Source: an uncultured Rhodospirillales bacterium (lineage in GTDB: Bacteria > Pseudomonadota > Alphaproteobacteria > Acetobacterales > Acetobacteraceae). From it: 64,000 nt of DNA. The position numbers and the translations under genes are program-made. This document shows positions 53,493 to 61,561 of this stretch, in pieces. Numbering within the stretch: position 1 is the first letter of the stretch; each line of letters opens with the position of its first letter. The stretch covers positions 124,001 through 188,000 of the forward strand of contig CAILMF010000074.1 in assembly GCA_903835235.1 (NCBI GenBank), given 5' to 3'. A model generated the notes under the pieces. It did not search any database, had not been told where the DNA came from, and saw only the letters and a program-made list of their open reading frames with translations.

Positions 53493-54340
53493 GCCCGCCC
53501 CCGCCGCAGCAGCTGCTGCACCTGGTTGATGCCGAACAGCAGCGCAAAGGACAGCAGCAGCATCGCCATGCCCACCACCGCGGCGCCGGCGTAGTCGAAC
53601 TGCTCCAGCTTCACCACGATCAGCAGCGGGGCAATCTCGGTCAGCATCGGCAGGTTGCCGGCGATGAAGATCACGCTGCCGTATTCGCCGACCGAACGGG
53701 CGAAGGCCAGGCTGAAGCCGGTCAGCAGCGCCGGCAGCAGCGCCGGCAGCACCACGCGCCCCAGGGTCTGCATGCGGCTGGCGCCCAGCGTGGCGGCGGC
53801 CTCCTCGGCATCACGCGCCATGTCGCGCAGCACCGGCTCAACCGTGCGGACAATGAAGGGCAGGCCGGTGAACATCAGGGCGAAGACGATGCCGGCCTGG
53901 GTGAAGGCGATCTTCCAGCCGAACATCGCCTCCAGCGGGGCCCCCAGCCAGCCATTCGGCGCGGTCAGCGCGGTCAGCGCAATGCCGGCCACCGCGGTGG
54001 GCAGGGCGAAGGGCAGGTCCAGCGCCGCGTCCAGCGCGCTGCGCCCGGGGAAGCGCAACCGCACGATCACCCAGGCCAGCAACAGGCCCAGCGGCAGGTC
54101 CAGCAGCGCGGCCATGGCGGCGGCGCCGAAGGAAAGCTGCAACGCCGCCAGCACCCGGGCATCCGCCAGCACCGCCAGCACGCCGCCCAGGCCCAGCTCC
54201 CAGGGCCGCAGCGCCAGCGCCGCCAGCGGGATCAGCACCACGCCGCCCAGCCAGGCGAGGGTAATGCCGAGCGTCAGCCGGAAGCCGGGGATCGCCGCGA
54301 TCGGCGAGGGGCGTCCCAGGCTCAGCGTGGTCGCGCTCAT
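53489..54340 (-). CDS. cysT: Sulfate ABC transporter permease CysT/CysU
   Basis: 283 residues from [20 protein letters not shown]. The membrane helices include [38 protein letters not shown] is the CysT-type motif, the EAA loop is [20 protein letters not shown], and [16 protein letters not shown] follows. The upstream continuation of the frame overlaps cysP out of register and was excluded. Overlaps are 4 bp on both sides. Confidence 0.92.
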   Translation of the reverse strand: MSATTLSLGRPSPIAAIPGFRLTLGITLAWLGGVVLIPLAALALRPWELGLGGVLAVLADARVLAALQLSFGAAAMAALLDLPLGLLLAWVIVRLRFPGRSALDAALDLPFALPTAVAGIALTALTAPNGWLGAPLEAMFGWKIAFTQAGIVFALMFTGLPFIVRTVEPVLRDMARDAEEAAATLGASRMQTLGRVVLPALLPALLTGFSLAFARSVGEYGSVIFIAGNLPMLTEIAPLLIVVKLEQFDYAGAAVVGMAMLLLSFALLFGINQVQQLLRRGRA

Positions 54341-55362
54341 CGGCCGCGGCCCAGCCGGTCGAACACGCCGCCATCGGCGAAGTGGGTGCGCTGCGCCGTG
54401 CCCCAGCCGCCGAACATCTCGTCCACCGTGGCCAGTTGCATGGCCGGGAAGCGCGCGGCATTGGCCGCCAGCACCGCAGCGTTGCGCGGCCGGTAGTAGT
54501 GCTTCGCCACCAGCGCCTGGCTTTCCGGCGTGTACAGGCCGCGCAGATAGGCCTCCGCCGCCGCCCTGGTGCCGCGGCGGTCCACGTTGCGGTCCACCAC
54601 GGCCACGGAGGGCTCCGCCAGCATGGAGACGCTGGGGTAGACGATGTCGAACTTGTCGGCGCCGAACTCCTGCAAGGCCAGATGGGCCTCGTTCTCCCAG
54701 GCCAGCAGCACGTCGCCCTGGGCGCGCTGGGCGAAGCTGGTCAGCGACCCGCGGGCGCCGGTATCCAGCACCGGCACGTTGCGGTACAGCGCGGCCAGGA
54801 AGGCTTCGGCCGTTGCCGGCGTGCCGCCAGGCTGGCGCAGCGCCCAGGCCCAGGCGGCCAGGTAGTTCCAGCGCGCCCCGCCGGAGGTCTTGGGGTTGGG
54901 GGTGATGACGCTGGTGCCCGGCTTGATCACATCCGCCCAGTCCCGCACTGCCTTCGGGTTGCCCTTCCGCACCAGGAAGACGACCGTGCTGGTATAGGGC
55001 GCGCTGTTGTTCGGCAGCCGGCCCATCCAGTCCGTCGCCAGCAGGCCACGCTCGGCCACGGCGTCGATGTCGTAGGCCAGGGCCAGGGTCAGCACATCGG
55101 CTTGCAGGCCATCTATGACCGCGCGTGCCTGGCTGCCGGAGCCGCCATGCGAGGAGTTGGCCCGCAGCGCCTGGCCGCTGGCTGCCCGCCACGTGGTGGA
55201 AAACTGCGTATTGTACTCACGGTACAATTCCCGCGTGGGGTCATAGGAGACATTGAGCAGCGTGGCGGCCTGCTGCGCCGCGGCGGGGCTGGCAAAGGCT
55301 GCGGTGGCGAGGGCAAGCATGGCACGTCGGCCGAGGCCGGGGCGTTCAGGGGTCGAGTGCAT
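54337..55362 (-). CDS. cysP: Periplasmic sulfate/thiosulfate-binding protein
   Basis: 341 residues. The signal peptide begins [20 protein letters not shown] and contains GRRAML, so Tat or Sec export is possible. Family landmarks are [40 protein letters not shown] and [20 protein letters not shown], matching Sbp/CysP. It delivers sulfate to CysTWA. The ATG at 55362 has GGGAG at 6 bases; an ATG two codons earlier abuts the ribosome site. Sbp versus CysP (sulfate versus thiosulfate preference) cannot be told apart. Confidence 0.9.
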   Translation of the reverse strand: MHSTPERPGLGRRAMLALATAAFASPAAAQQAATLLNVSYDPTRELYREYNTQFSTTWRAASGQALRANSSHGGSGSQARAVIDGLQADVLTLALAYDIDAVAERGLLATDWMGRLPNNSAPYTSTVVFLVRKGNPKAVRDWADVIKPGTSVITPNPKTSGGARWNYLAAWAWALRQPGGTPATAEAFLAALYRNVPVLDTGARGSLTSFAQRAQGDVLLAWENEAHLALQEFGADKFDIVYPSVSMLAEPSVAVVDRNVDRRGTRAAAEAYLRGLYTPESQALVAKHYYRPRNAAVLAANAARFPAMQLATVDEMFGGWGTAQRTHFADGGVFDRLGRGR

Positions 55363-55410
55363 CACCATCTCCCGAGGGGGTTGAGGTCAGGCTGTCACGC
55401 GTTGACCAAT

Positions 55411-55425
55411 AAACCCTATCGGTTT
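55411..55425 (-). promoter_or_regulatory. Inverted repeat upstream of cysP, candidate Rrf2 operator
   Basis: AAACC-CTATC-GGTTT, perfect 5-bp arms, sits about 50 bases before the cysP start and 26 bases after the Rrf2 regulator stop, in an AT-enriched stretch. A TTGCTT on the minus strand lies about 16 bases before it, so it would cover the -10 region. The encoded Rrf2 protein is the obvious candidate binder. Confidence 0.4.
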
Positions 55426-55450
55426 GATGGGAGTTTAAGCAAGCCTTAAT

Positions 55451-55894
55451 TCAGCCATGAATCGCCAGGGCTGCCGCCTCGCTTGCGGCCAGGTCCGCCA
55501 GGGTGGTGCCGTCCAGCACGGCCGCGGTGGCGTCGCGGACCTGGCGCATCAGGTGCTGGATCGCGCAGTCCTTGGGGTTCTCGCAGTCCAGGCACGGCTG
55601 ATAGGCGGTCAGGCTGGCGCAGGGGATCGGCGCCAAGGGGCCATCCAGCGCCCGGATGATGTCGCTGACGCGGATCTCGCCGGGGTCGCGCGTCATGCTG
55701 TAGCCGCCGGCCTTGCCGCGGCGGCTTTCAACAAAGCCATGCCGGCGCAGGTCCAGCAGGATGGCCTCGAGGAATTTGTGCGGCACATGCGCCCGCTGGG
55801 CGACCTCGTGGATCGGCAGCGGCTGGTGCGCCCCCGATTCCGCCGCCAGCACGCAGAGGGCACGCAGCCCGTATTTTGCCTTCTGGGTCAACAT
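55451..55894 (-). CDS. Rrf2 family transcriptional regulator
   Basis: 147 residues starting MLTQKAKYGLRALCVLAAES, the usual Rrf2 N terminus. The winged-helix segment PIHEVAQRAHVPHKFLEAIL and wing RHGFVESRRGKAGGYSMTRD follow. Four Cys are grouped in PCASLTAYQPCLDCENPKDC, in the place where IscR-type members bind an Fe-S cluster. It probably senses sulfur or cluster status and controls cysPTWA just downstream (88 bp). A GTG 12 codons upstream is open but atypical. Confidence 0.88.
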   Translation of the reverse strand: MLTQKAKYGLRALCVLAAESGAHQPLPIHEVAQRAHVPHKFLEAILLDLRRHGFVESRRGKAGGYSMTRDPGEIRVSDIIRALDGPLAPIPCASLTAYQPCLDCENPKDCAIQHLMRQVRDATAAVLDGTTLADLAASEAAALAIHG

Positions 55895-56078
55895 GCACTG
55901 GGTATAGGCGATCCATGCGGAGACGGTCACCTCGGGAAATCCGGGTTCCGCCCCTTGGTCCCGGCGGCGGCACCATCCGACCAGTGCCGGGCCAAGGGCA
56001 GGGCTGCGCCTGAAGGCCTGCCGTGGCAGGGGCGGCGCAGGTGAGCAGGCAGGCCCCCCGGTGCCGCCACCGGGGGGC

Positions 56079-56936
56079 TCAGTGCGTCATCAGCACGGCA
56101 AGCGGTGCGCCGCGCAGCAGATGCTGGGTAACGCCGCCGAACACTGTTTCACGCAGCATGCCGTGGCCATAGCCGCCGGCCACCAGCAGGCCGGCCCCAA
56201 CCTCGTGCGCCGCGCCGAGCAGGGCTTCGGCCGGTGTTGCGCTGCCCTGGTCGATCTCGCGCGCGGCGACGTTGGGATTATGCCGTCGCAGCGCGCGGAC
56301 CAGGCGGTCCAGCGAGTCGTCCCGTGCCGGGCCTGCCTCGCCAGCCTGGGTTTCGCCCACGGTCATGACCAGCACCTCGGCCGCGGCTTCGATGAAGGGC
56401 AGGGCGCCGGCGATGGCGCGTGTCGCCGCCGCGCTGTTCTTCCAGGCGATGGCGACGGTGCCGCCGCGCACTGTCGGCGGCTTGGCGGCCGCCAACAGCA
56501 CCGGGCGGCCAACGCCCAGCAGCACATCCTGCAGCAGCCCCATGTCCACATCGCCCTCGCCGCGTTGCCGCCCGAGCACGACGAGATCGGCGGCGCGCCC
56601 ATGCTCGATCAGCCAGAACGCCTCCTGGCCGGTGCGCAGGCCGAACTCGGCCGCCCGACCCAGGCCGGAGCCGGCACAGAAGGCGTCGAAATCGCGGCGC
56701 GCCCTGGCCTCACCCGCATTGGCCTGTTGCTCCACAACCTCCATCATCTGCGCGACGGCATAGCCACCGGCCATGTCGCCGCTGGCCATGCCCATGGCGG
56801 CCGCACCCGGGTCGGCGCGGACGTGCAGGCATTCAAGATCGGCGCCGAAGCCGCGTGCCAACGACAGCGCCGCGGCAAGGGGGTCGGCGTCGAAGACGGT
56901 GCCGGTCAGCGGCACCAGGATCTGTCTGATCATCAC
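56079..56936 (-). CDS. Tandem universal stress protein (UspA)
   Basis: 285 residues with two Usp folds. The first begins MIRQILVPLTGTVFDADPLA and includes ADLVVLGRQRGEGDVDMG. The second starts near [20 protein letters not shown] and ends GAGLLVAGGYGHGMLRETVF, with the G-x2-G-x9-G type ATP loop only partly kept. It is a cytoplasmic stress protein, next to two further stress genes in the same direction (6 bp gap). Confidence 0.88.
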   Translation of the reverse strand: MMIRQILVPLTGTVFDADPLAAALSLARGFGADLECLHVRADPGAAAMGMASGDMAGGYAVAQMMEVVEQQANAGEARARRDFDAFCAGSGLGRAAEFGLRTGQEAFWLIEHGRAADLVVLGRQRGEGDVDMGLLQDVLLGVGRPVLLAAAKPPTVRGGTVAIAWKNSAAATRAIAGALPFIEAAAEVLVMTVGETQAGEAGPARDDSLDRLVRALRRHNPNVAAREIDQGSATPAEALLGAAHEVGAGLLVAGGYGHGMLRETVFGGVTQHLLRGAPLAVLMTH

Positions 56937-56942
56937 ACCGGC

Positions 56943-57500
56943 TCAGGCTACCGCGGCGGCCGGCGCGTGGTCGGCTTCGGCATGCGTGTCCAGCTGGATC
57001 GGGCCGGTCAGGTGCAGCAGGCTGCGCGCGCGTTCCATCTCGGCGGCGGGGCCATTGGCCAGCACCAGGAACTGGTCCGCCTTCAGCGCCTGTTCGTACT
57101 GCAGCACGCTCTTGGCCGGAATGCCGATGCCGTAGAGCGCCGCGCCCAGCACGCCCAGCCCGCCCATCACCACGGCGCCCTCGATGCCGCCGGCCAGGGC
57201 GGTGAAGACCAGGCCAGCGACATGGCCCAGCACCATCACCGGCCCGACAACCGGCAGCGTGAGCATCATGCCGCCGAACAGCAGCCCCCAGATGCCACCC
57301 CAATAGGCCCCGCGGCTGCCCCAGAACCGCACCCGGTCACCGCTGCTGTAGAAGCCGACGACCTTCTCCTCGGTGTGGTAGCCTTTGCCGATGATGCTGA
57401 AGTGCTGCATCTCCAGCCCGGCATCGGCAACGCGACGGATCGCCGCCTCGGCGGCGTCATGCGTGGCGTAGATCGCGACGATCGAATCCTGCTGCGTCAT
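56943..57500 (-). CDS. Stress-induced membrane-associated protein (general-stress 17M/YflT-like)
   Basis: 185 residues. The N-terminal ferredoxin-like half (SIVAIYATHDAAEAAIRRVA, then MQHFSIIGKGYHTEEKVVGF) is of the type found in general stress protein 17M. A glycine-rich hydrophobic middle (GGIWGLLFGGMMLTLPVVGP) could enter the membrane, and a C-terminal ferredoxin-like strand pair follows. The role is not known. It is 6 bp from the Usp gene and 29 bp after the BON gene. Confidence 0.7.
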   Translation of the reverse strand: MTQQDSIVAIYATHDAAEAAIRRVADAGLEMQHFSIIGKGYHTEEKVVGFYSSGDRVRFWGSRGAYWGGIWGLLFGGMMLTLPVVGPVMVLGHVAGLVFTALAGGIEGAVVMGGLGVLGAALYGIGIPAKSVLQYEQALKADQFLVLANGPAAEMERARSLLHLTGPIQLDTHAEADHAPAAAVA

Positions 57501-57529
57501 GCTGGTCTTCCTTCTGATTGCCGGGCTGC

Positions 57530-58180
57530 TCAGCCGATGCGGATGTCGTTTTCCACCGCCATCACGCCGGGCGCGGCCCAGGCGGTGACAATGGCGATGC
57601 GCTCCTCGGCCATGGAACGCGCGGTACCGCCAAGCCGCACCTTGCCGCCATCGGCATGCACGGTGACCGTGTTGGGGTCGAACAGCCAGGTGCGGCCCAG
57701 TGCCTCGGTGATCGCTTCCTTGATCCGGCTGGTGTCGACATGCGGCCTGACCGTGACCTGGTCCGAGACACCGAGGACACCCCAGAGGCTGCGCACGTCG
57801 TGGGCGGCGGCCTCCTTCTGGAAGAACCACTTCACCTCGCCGCTCAGCGTCACCCAGCCCTTCTCCACCTTCACATGGACCGCGTTGGCGGGAATGGAGC
57901 TGTCCCACATCATGCGCTGCACCGCGGCGGCGCCGATTTCCTCGTCGGTGCGCGTGGTCTGGCTCGGGAGCTGAACCTCGATCTCCTCGGCCACGGCGCG
58001 AACGCCCTTGACCCGGGTGGCCGCCGCTTCAGCCGCGTGCTTTTCGGCATAGGTGGCGACATGGCCGCTCAGCGTGATGACGCCGTCATGCGCGGCCACG
58101 CCGATATGCGCGGCGGTCACGCTCGGCTCCCAGCTCAACTCGTCCAGGACGGCCTGCTTCAGCTTGCTGTCGTTGCTCAT
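57530..58180 (-). CDS. Triple BON-domain protein
   Basis: 216 residues containing three BON domains: about 3-70 (GVAAHDGVITLSGHVATYAE), 78-145 (NAVHVKVEKGWVTLSGEVKW) and 150-216 (PNTVTVHADGGKVRLGGTAR). No signal peptide is visible, so it is probably cytoplasmic, unlike OsmY. BON domains bind lipids or membranes; such proteins accompany Usp and CBS genes in stress islands. First of the BON-17M-Usp unit. Confidence 0.87.
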   Translation of the reverse strand: MSNDSKLKQAVLDELSWEPSVTAAHIGVAAHDGVITLSGHVATYAEKHAAEAAATRVKGVRAVAEEIEVQLPSQTTRTDEEIGAAAVQRMMWDSSIPANAVHVKVEKGWVTLSGEVKWFFQKEAAAHDVRSLWGVLGVSDQVTVRPHVDTSRIKEAITEALGRTWLFDPNTVTVHADGGKVRLGGTARSMAEERIAIVTAWAAPGVMAVENDIRIG

Positions 58181-58363
58181 GATATCCCTCTCGGATGATG
58201 TCCGGGCGATGCTGCCGCGCGGCCTGGCCTGCTTTCAGGTGCCCGCGCGTGGCGATGCGCATCGCCATGCGCAGGGCAGTGCTACGCCCATTGGCGAAGC
58301 TGCCGGGATGGGTGTTTGCGGGCCTCGGCTGTGCGTTTCTGCAACCCCGCGCCAAGGCAGGTT

Positions 58364-58468
58364 CCAGAGCAATATCCGTTCTGATGGGATCATCAGAACG
58401 GATTTCTTGCTCTGGTTTCAATATGTTATGGAGCACGAAATGCGCCCGACAGGGCGCATGGTGCTCTA
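58364..58468 (+). repeat. Bipartite two-hairpin repeat element, copy 2
   Basis: Hairpin A (58364-58415): outer arms CCAGAGCAA/TTGCTCTGG, inner 13-bp stem ATCCGTTCTGATG/CATCAGAACGGAT with loop GGAT. After a 15-base linker comes hairpin B (58429-58468): outer arms TGGAGCAC/GTGCTCTA, inner stem ATGCGCCC/GGGCGCAT with loop GACA. Compared with copy 1, hairpin A is nearly identical while hairpin B changes on both strands of its stems. Its end supplies the TAG stop of the LysR gene. Confidence 0.85.
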
Positions 58469-59374
58469 TGCCGGCTCGCCCATCATCGGATCCAGCCGCG
58501 ACCGCATGGCCCGCACGCTCTCGGTGATCAGCGACAGCACCACGCGCACCCGCGGCGTCCGCCGGCTGTCGCGGTGCACCACCAACCAGATCCCGGCGCT
58601 CGGCGCCGCGCTGGGCGGCGCGAGGCGGCGCAGCCCCGGTTCCTGGTCGGCCCGGAAGCAGGCCAGGCAGGCCAGGCCGGCGCCGTGCACCGCCGCCACC
58701 ACGGCCGCCTCGTGGCTGGTGGTCTGCACGGAGATGCGCGCGTGCCGCATCAACTCGCCCAGCCAGGCGGTCTGCGCTGCACCCTGCACGTCCTCGTGCT
58801 GCGTCACGCAGTGATGCGCGAGCAGGCCGTCGGCGAAGTCGACCTGGCCGTGGCACGCAAGATAGGCTTCGCTGGCATAGAGGCCGAAGCCGAGCGTGCC
58901 GATGCGGCGCACGACCAGGTCGTGCTGCTCCGGTTGTCGCAGCCGCACCGAGATATCCGCCTCCCGCATGGCCAGGCTCAGCTCCCGCGGGTTGGGGATC
59001 AGCTCCAGCATGATGTCGGGATGCCCAGCGTGCAGCGCGGCCAGGGCAGGGGCCAGGATATGGGCGGCCACCGTCTCGGCGCAGGTGACGCGCACCAGGC
59101 CCGCGAGCGTGGTGTCACGCCCGCTGACGCTGCGTTCCAGCAGCAACGCCACCGCTTCCAGCCTGACCGACTGCTCCAGCACCTCCTGCCCGGCCAGCGT
59201 GACCTGGTAGCCGCTTGGCGTGCGGTTCAACAGCCGCACCCCAAGCGCGGCCTCCAGGGATGCCAGCCGGCGCCCCACCGTGGAAAGCGCGACATGCAGG
59301 TCCTTGGCTGCGGCCGAAAGGCTCCCGTGCCGCGCCAGCGAGAGGAAGAAGCGCAGGTCGTCCCAGTCAAGCAC
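58466..59374 (-). CDS. LysR family transcriptional regulator
   Basis: 302 residues, GTG start. The helix-turn-helix is LSLARHGSLSAAAKDLHVAL followed by STVGRRLASLEAALGVRLLN. The effector domain begins near LAGLVRVTCAETVAAHILAP. The wording LDWDDLRFFLSLARHGSL is typical of the subgroup that often regulates oxidoreductase or detoxification genes. It is divergent from the OsmC gene across 195 bp, the likely target. The stop codon lies inside the repeat element. Confidence 0.9.
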   Translation of the reverse strand: MLDWDDLRFFLSLARHGSLSAAAKDLHVALSTVGRRLASLEAALGVRLLNRTPSGYQVTLAGQEVLEQSVRLEAVALLLERSVSGRDTTLAGLVRVTCAETVAAHILAPALAALHAGHPDIMLELIPNPRELSLAMREADISVRLRQPEQHDLVVRRIGTLGFGLYASEAYLACHGQVDFADGLLAHHCVTQHEDVQGAAQTAWLGELMRHARISVQTTSHEAAVVAAVHGAGLACLACFRADQEPGLRRLAPPSAAPSAGIWLVVHRDSRRTPRVRVVLSLITESVRAMRSRLDPMMGEPA

Positions 59375-59569
59375 CGGCGCGGCCCTGGGCGTTTCCGCAC
59401 ATCGGGTCAGCGGTAATGCGCGGCCGGGCGCCGTTCAAAGCGCGTATGACTGAGCCGGAAGCCTGCATGCGGCGGTGCTCCTGCGGTGCAGCGGAAAGGG
59501 TTTCCGCCGCGTGCCTCGCGCGGCAACGCGGCAGGCCGCGGCGCGGCACAAGGCGGAAAGGACAACGTG

Positions 59570-60109
59570 ATGGAAAAGCCGAACGGTCCGCCCAAGGCAG
59601 CCACCGAGGCCCAGCAGAGCGATGCCCTGGCGGCGCATGGCAAGGCCGACCCCGCGGCGATCCGCACGCTGCGCTGCCGCACGGTGGCGCAGGGCCGCTT
59701 CAGCCATCTAAACTACATCCGCCACCTGGCACCGCAGCCGGTGATGGAAGCGGAGCCCATGGGGCTGCTCGCGGAAGCCACGGCGCCCAATGCCTCGGAA
59801 GCATTGCTGGCAGCCTTGGGTTCCTGCCTTGCCGTGGGCATCCACGCCAACGCCGTGGCGCAGGGGCTGGCGATCCGCAGCCTGGAGTTGGAACTGGCGG
59901 CCGATATCGACACCACGGCGGTCTGGGGCGCCGGCGACCTGCACACGAAGACCATCGGCTTCGAGGCGATCCGCGTGCTGGTGCGGATCCAGGCGGATAC
60001 CAGCCGTGCCATCCTCGACGCCCTGGTGAGGCACGCCACGCTGTGGTCGCCGGTGGCGAATACGCTGCACAACCCGGTGCACCTGGATGTCGCGCTGGCG
60101 CCGGCCTGA
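59570..60109 (+). CDS. OsmC family protein lacking the second redox cysteine
   Basis: 179 residues. The OsmC core with the peroxidatic-type Cys is ALLAALGSCLAVGIHANAVA, and the C-terminal motif appears as LWSPVANTLHNPVHL. In thiol peroxidases of the Ohr/OsmC family this motif is CPVSNTL; here the Cys is Ser, so a two-Cys peroxidase cycle is unlikely. AAAGGA lies 9 bases before the ATG. It forms a unit with the hypothetical gene 29 bp downstream and is divergent from LysR. Confidence 0.82.
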   Translation: MEKPNGPPKAATEAQQSDALAAHGKADPAAIRTLRCRTVAQGRFSHLNYIRHLAPQPVMEAEPMGLLAEATAPNASEALLAALGSCLAVGIHANAVAQGLAIRSLELELAADIDTTAVWGAGDLHTKTIGFEAIRVLVRIQADTSRAILDALVRHATLWSPVANTLHNPVHLDVALAPA

Positions 60110-60138
60110 TCCCCCCGAAACCCGAAGGAAGCAACGCC

Positions 60139-60501
60139 ATGGCCACCCCCCCGATCCGTGCACCCGAGGATTCCGCCCAGCTGGTGCGGGCGCTGTCCCG
60201 CTGGGACAATGAAGGCGGCGCCGGCGATGACGGGCCGCAGGTGGATACCGCGATCGACCTGCCGACGACCGCGCTTGAGCGCGAGGTGGTGGCGCTCCGC
60301 ATCCGGGTGATCGCGTTGGAGAACATCGCCGTCGCGCTGCTTGCCGCCGGCAGTGCCGGGCAGCAGCAGGTGGCGCAGGGCATGGTACGCGAATTGGCGC
60401 CGGAAGCCGGGGCGCAGCAGCCGATCACCGCCCATGCGGCCGCGCATATGTGCGACCTGATCGACCACGCCTCCAGCATCCGGGCGCAGCATCTGGGCTG
60501 A
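60139..60501 (+). CDS. Hypothetical protein, 120 residues
   Basis: Not recognised as a named family. It is hydrophilic with an acidic N-terminal part (LSRWDNEGGAGDDGPQVDTA), a helix with heptad character (TTALEREVVALRIRVIALEN) that could form a coiled coil, and a C-terminal helix ending IDHASSIRAQHLG. GGAA lies about 9 bases before the ATG. Coupling with osmC and the adjacent stress genes suggests a role in the same response. Confidence 0.6.
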   Translation: MATPPIRAPEDSAQLVRALSRWDNEGGAGDDGPQVDTAIDLPTTALEREVVALRIRVIALENIAVALLAAGSAGQQQVAQGMVRELAPEAGAQQPITAHAAAHMCDLIDHASSIRAQHLG

Positions 60502-60572
60502 CACAGCAGGTGGCGAGCGGTCACGCCGCCCCGCGCCAGCCGGCCCATGGCTGGCGCGACAGGACCACCCGG

Positions 60573-61265
60573 CTACAGCGTCGCCCGCAGGATCAGCGGC
60601 ATCGGCTCCAGCCGATCCTGCACCGAGGTGACGCCGGGGACGCCCTGCGCCAGCGCCATCAGGGCCTGGCGCGCGGCGTCATGCCGGGCAAAGCCATACA
60701 GCGTCACCACGCCTGCGGTGACATCGGGGTACACCCAGTAGGTATCCACCCAGGGTTGTTCGCGCATCGCCGCCATGGTGGCGCGCAGCAGGGCGGCGTC
60801 GTCGGCAGCGGGTGCGGCGGTGGGCTGTGCGCGCAGGATGGCGCGCAGCAGGTCGGCCCGGCTGACCAGGCCGAGCAGCCGCCCGTCGCGCACGACAAGG
60901 ACGCGGCGAATGCCATGCGCCTCCATCAACTGGGCGATGCGCTCGGCCGGTTCAGCCTCGGTGACGCTGACCAGCCCGGTGGACATGACATCGCGCGCCG
61001 TGGCGCCATGCGCCTTGGCAAACCGCTGCGCCAGCGGCTTGGCATCGCGGAAATGGTTCAGGAACCAGGTGAAGGCGCCAGGCGGCTGGTCGGCCAGGCG
61101 ACGGATCAGGTCGCCTTCGGTGACGATGCCGAGCGGCGCGCCCGCGGCGTCCACCACCGGCACGGCCGAGATGCCGCGGGCGGCCAGCAACTCCGCCAGC
61201 GCCGTCACCGGCATGTCCGGCGGCACCACCACCAGGTTGGTCGTCATCAGGTCTTTCGCCTGCAT
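60573..61265 (-). CDS. CBS-pair protein with C-terminal BON domain
   Basis: 230 residues from MQAKDLMTTNLVVVPPDMPV. Two CBS motifs are seen, about 1-60 (ISAVPVVDAAGAPLGIVTEG) and 90-145 (IRRVLVVRDGRLLGLVSRAD), followed by a BON-like domain (VTAGVVTLYGFARHDAARQA) at about 165-225. CBS pairs bind adenine nucleotides and may sense energy status. AAGGAG lies 6 bases before the ATG. It is divergent from the P-type ATPase gene across 296 bp, where no clear promoter was found. Confidence 0.88.
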   Translation of the reverse strand: MQAKDLMTTNLVVVPPDMPVTALAELLAARGISAVPVVDAAGAPLGIVTEGDLIRRLADQPPGAFTWFLNHFRDAKPLAQRFAKAHGATARDVMSTGLVSVTEAEPAERIAQLMEAHGIRRVLVVRDGRLLGLVSRADLLRAILRAQPTAAPAADDAALLRATMAAMREQPWVDTYWVYPDVTAGVVTLYGFARHDAARQALMALAQGVPGVTSVQDRLEPMPLILRATL

Positions 61266-61561
61266 GGCAGTCTCCTTGTCCAGGGCGCCACCGGCCAGCG
61301 GCACGGTGGAGAGCAACGCACGGCGCGGCACGGTCGGCTGCCGCGGCGGCCGATGCAGCAGGGCAGCCGCACCATGCGCATCGCGCCACCGCGCCGCCCT
61401 TGCTGCAGATCAACGCGCCGAAATCGTGAACGACGGTTCCGTCCGGGAATATCTTTTCAGCGGAGATACGGTTGCAGGCCGGCGGCGTTGCTGCCGAACG
61501 GCACCAGGCCGTCGACAGCCATGCAGCACCGTTGAACCCGCGGCGCTTTAGGATCACTGCC

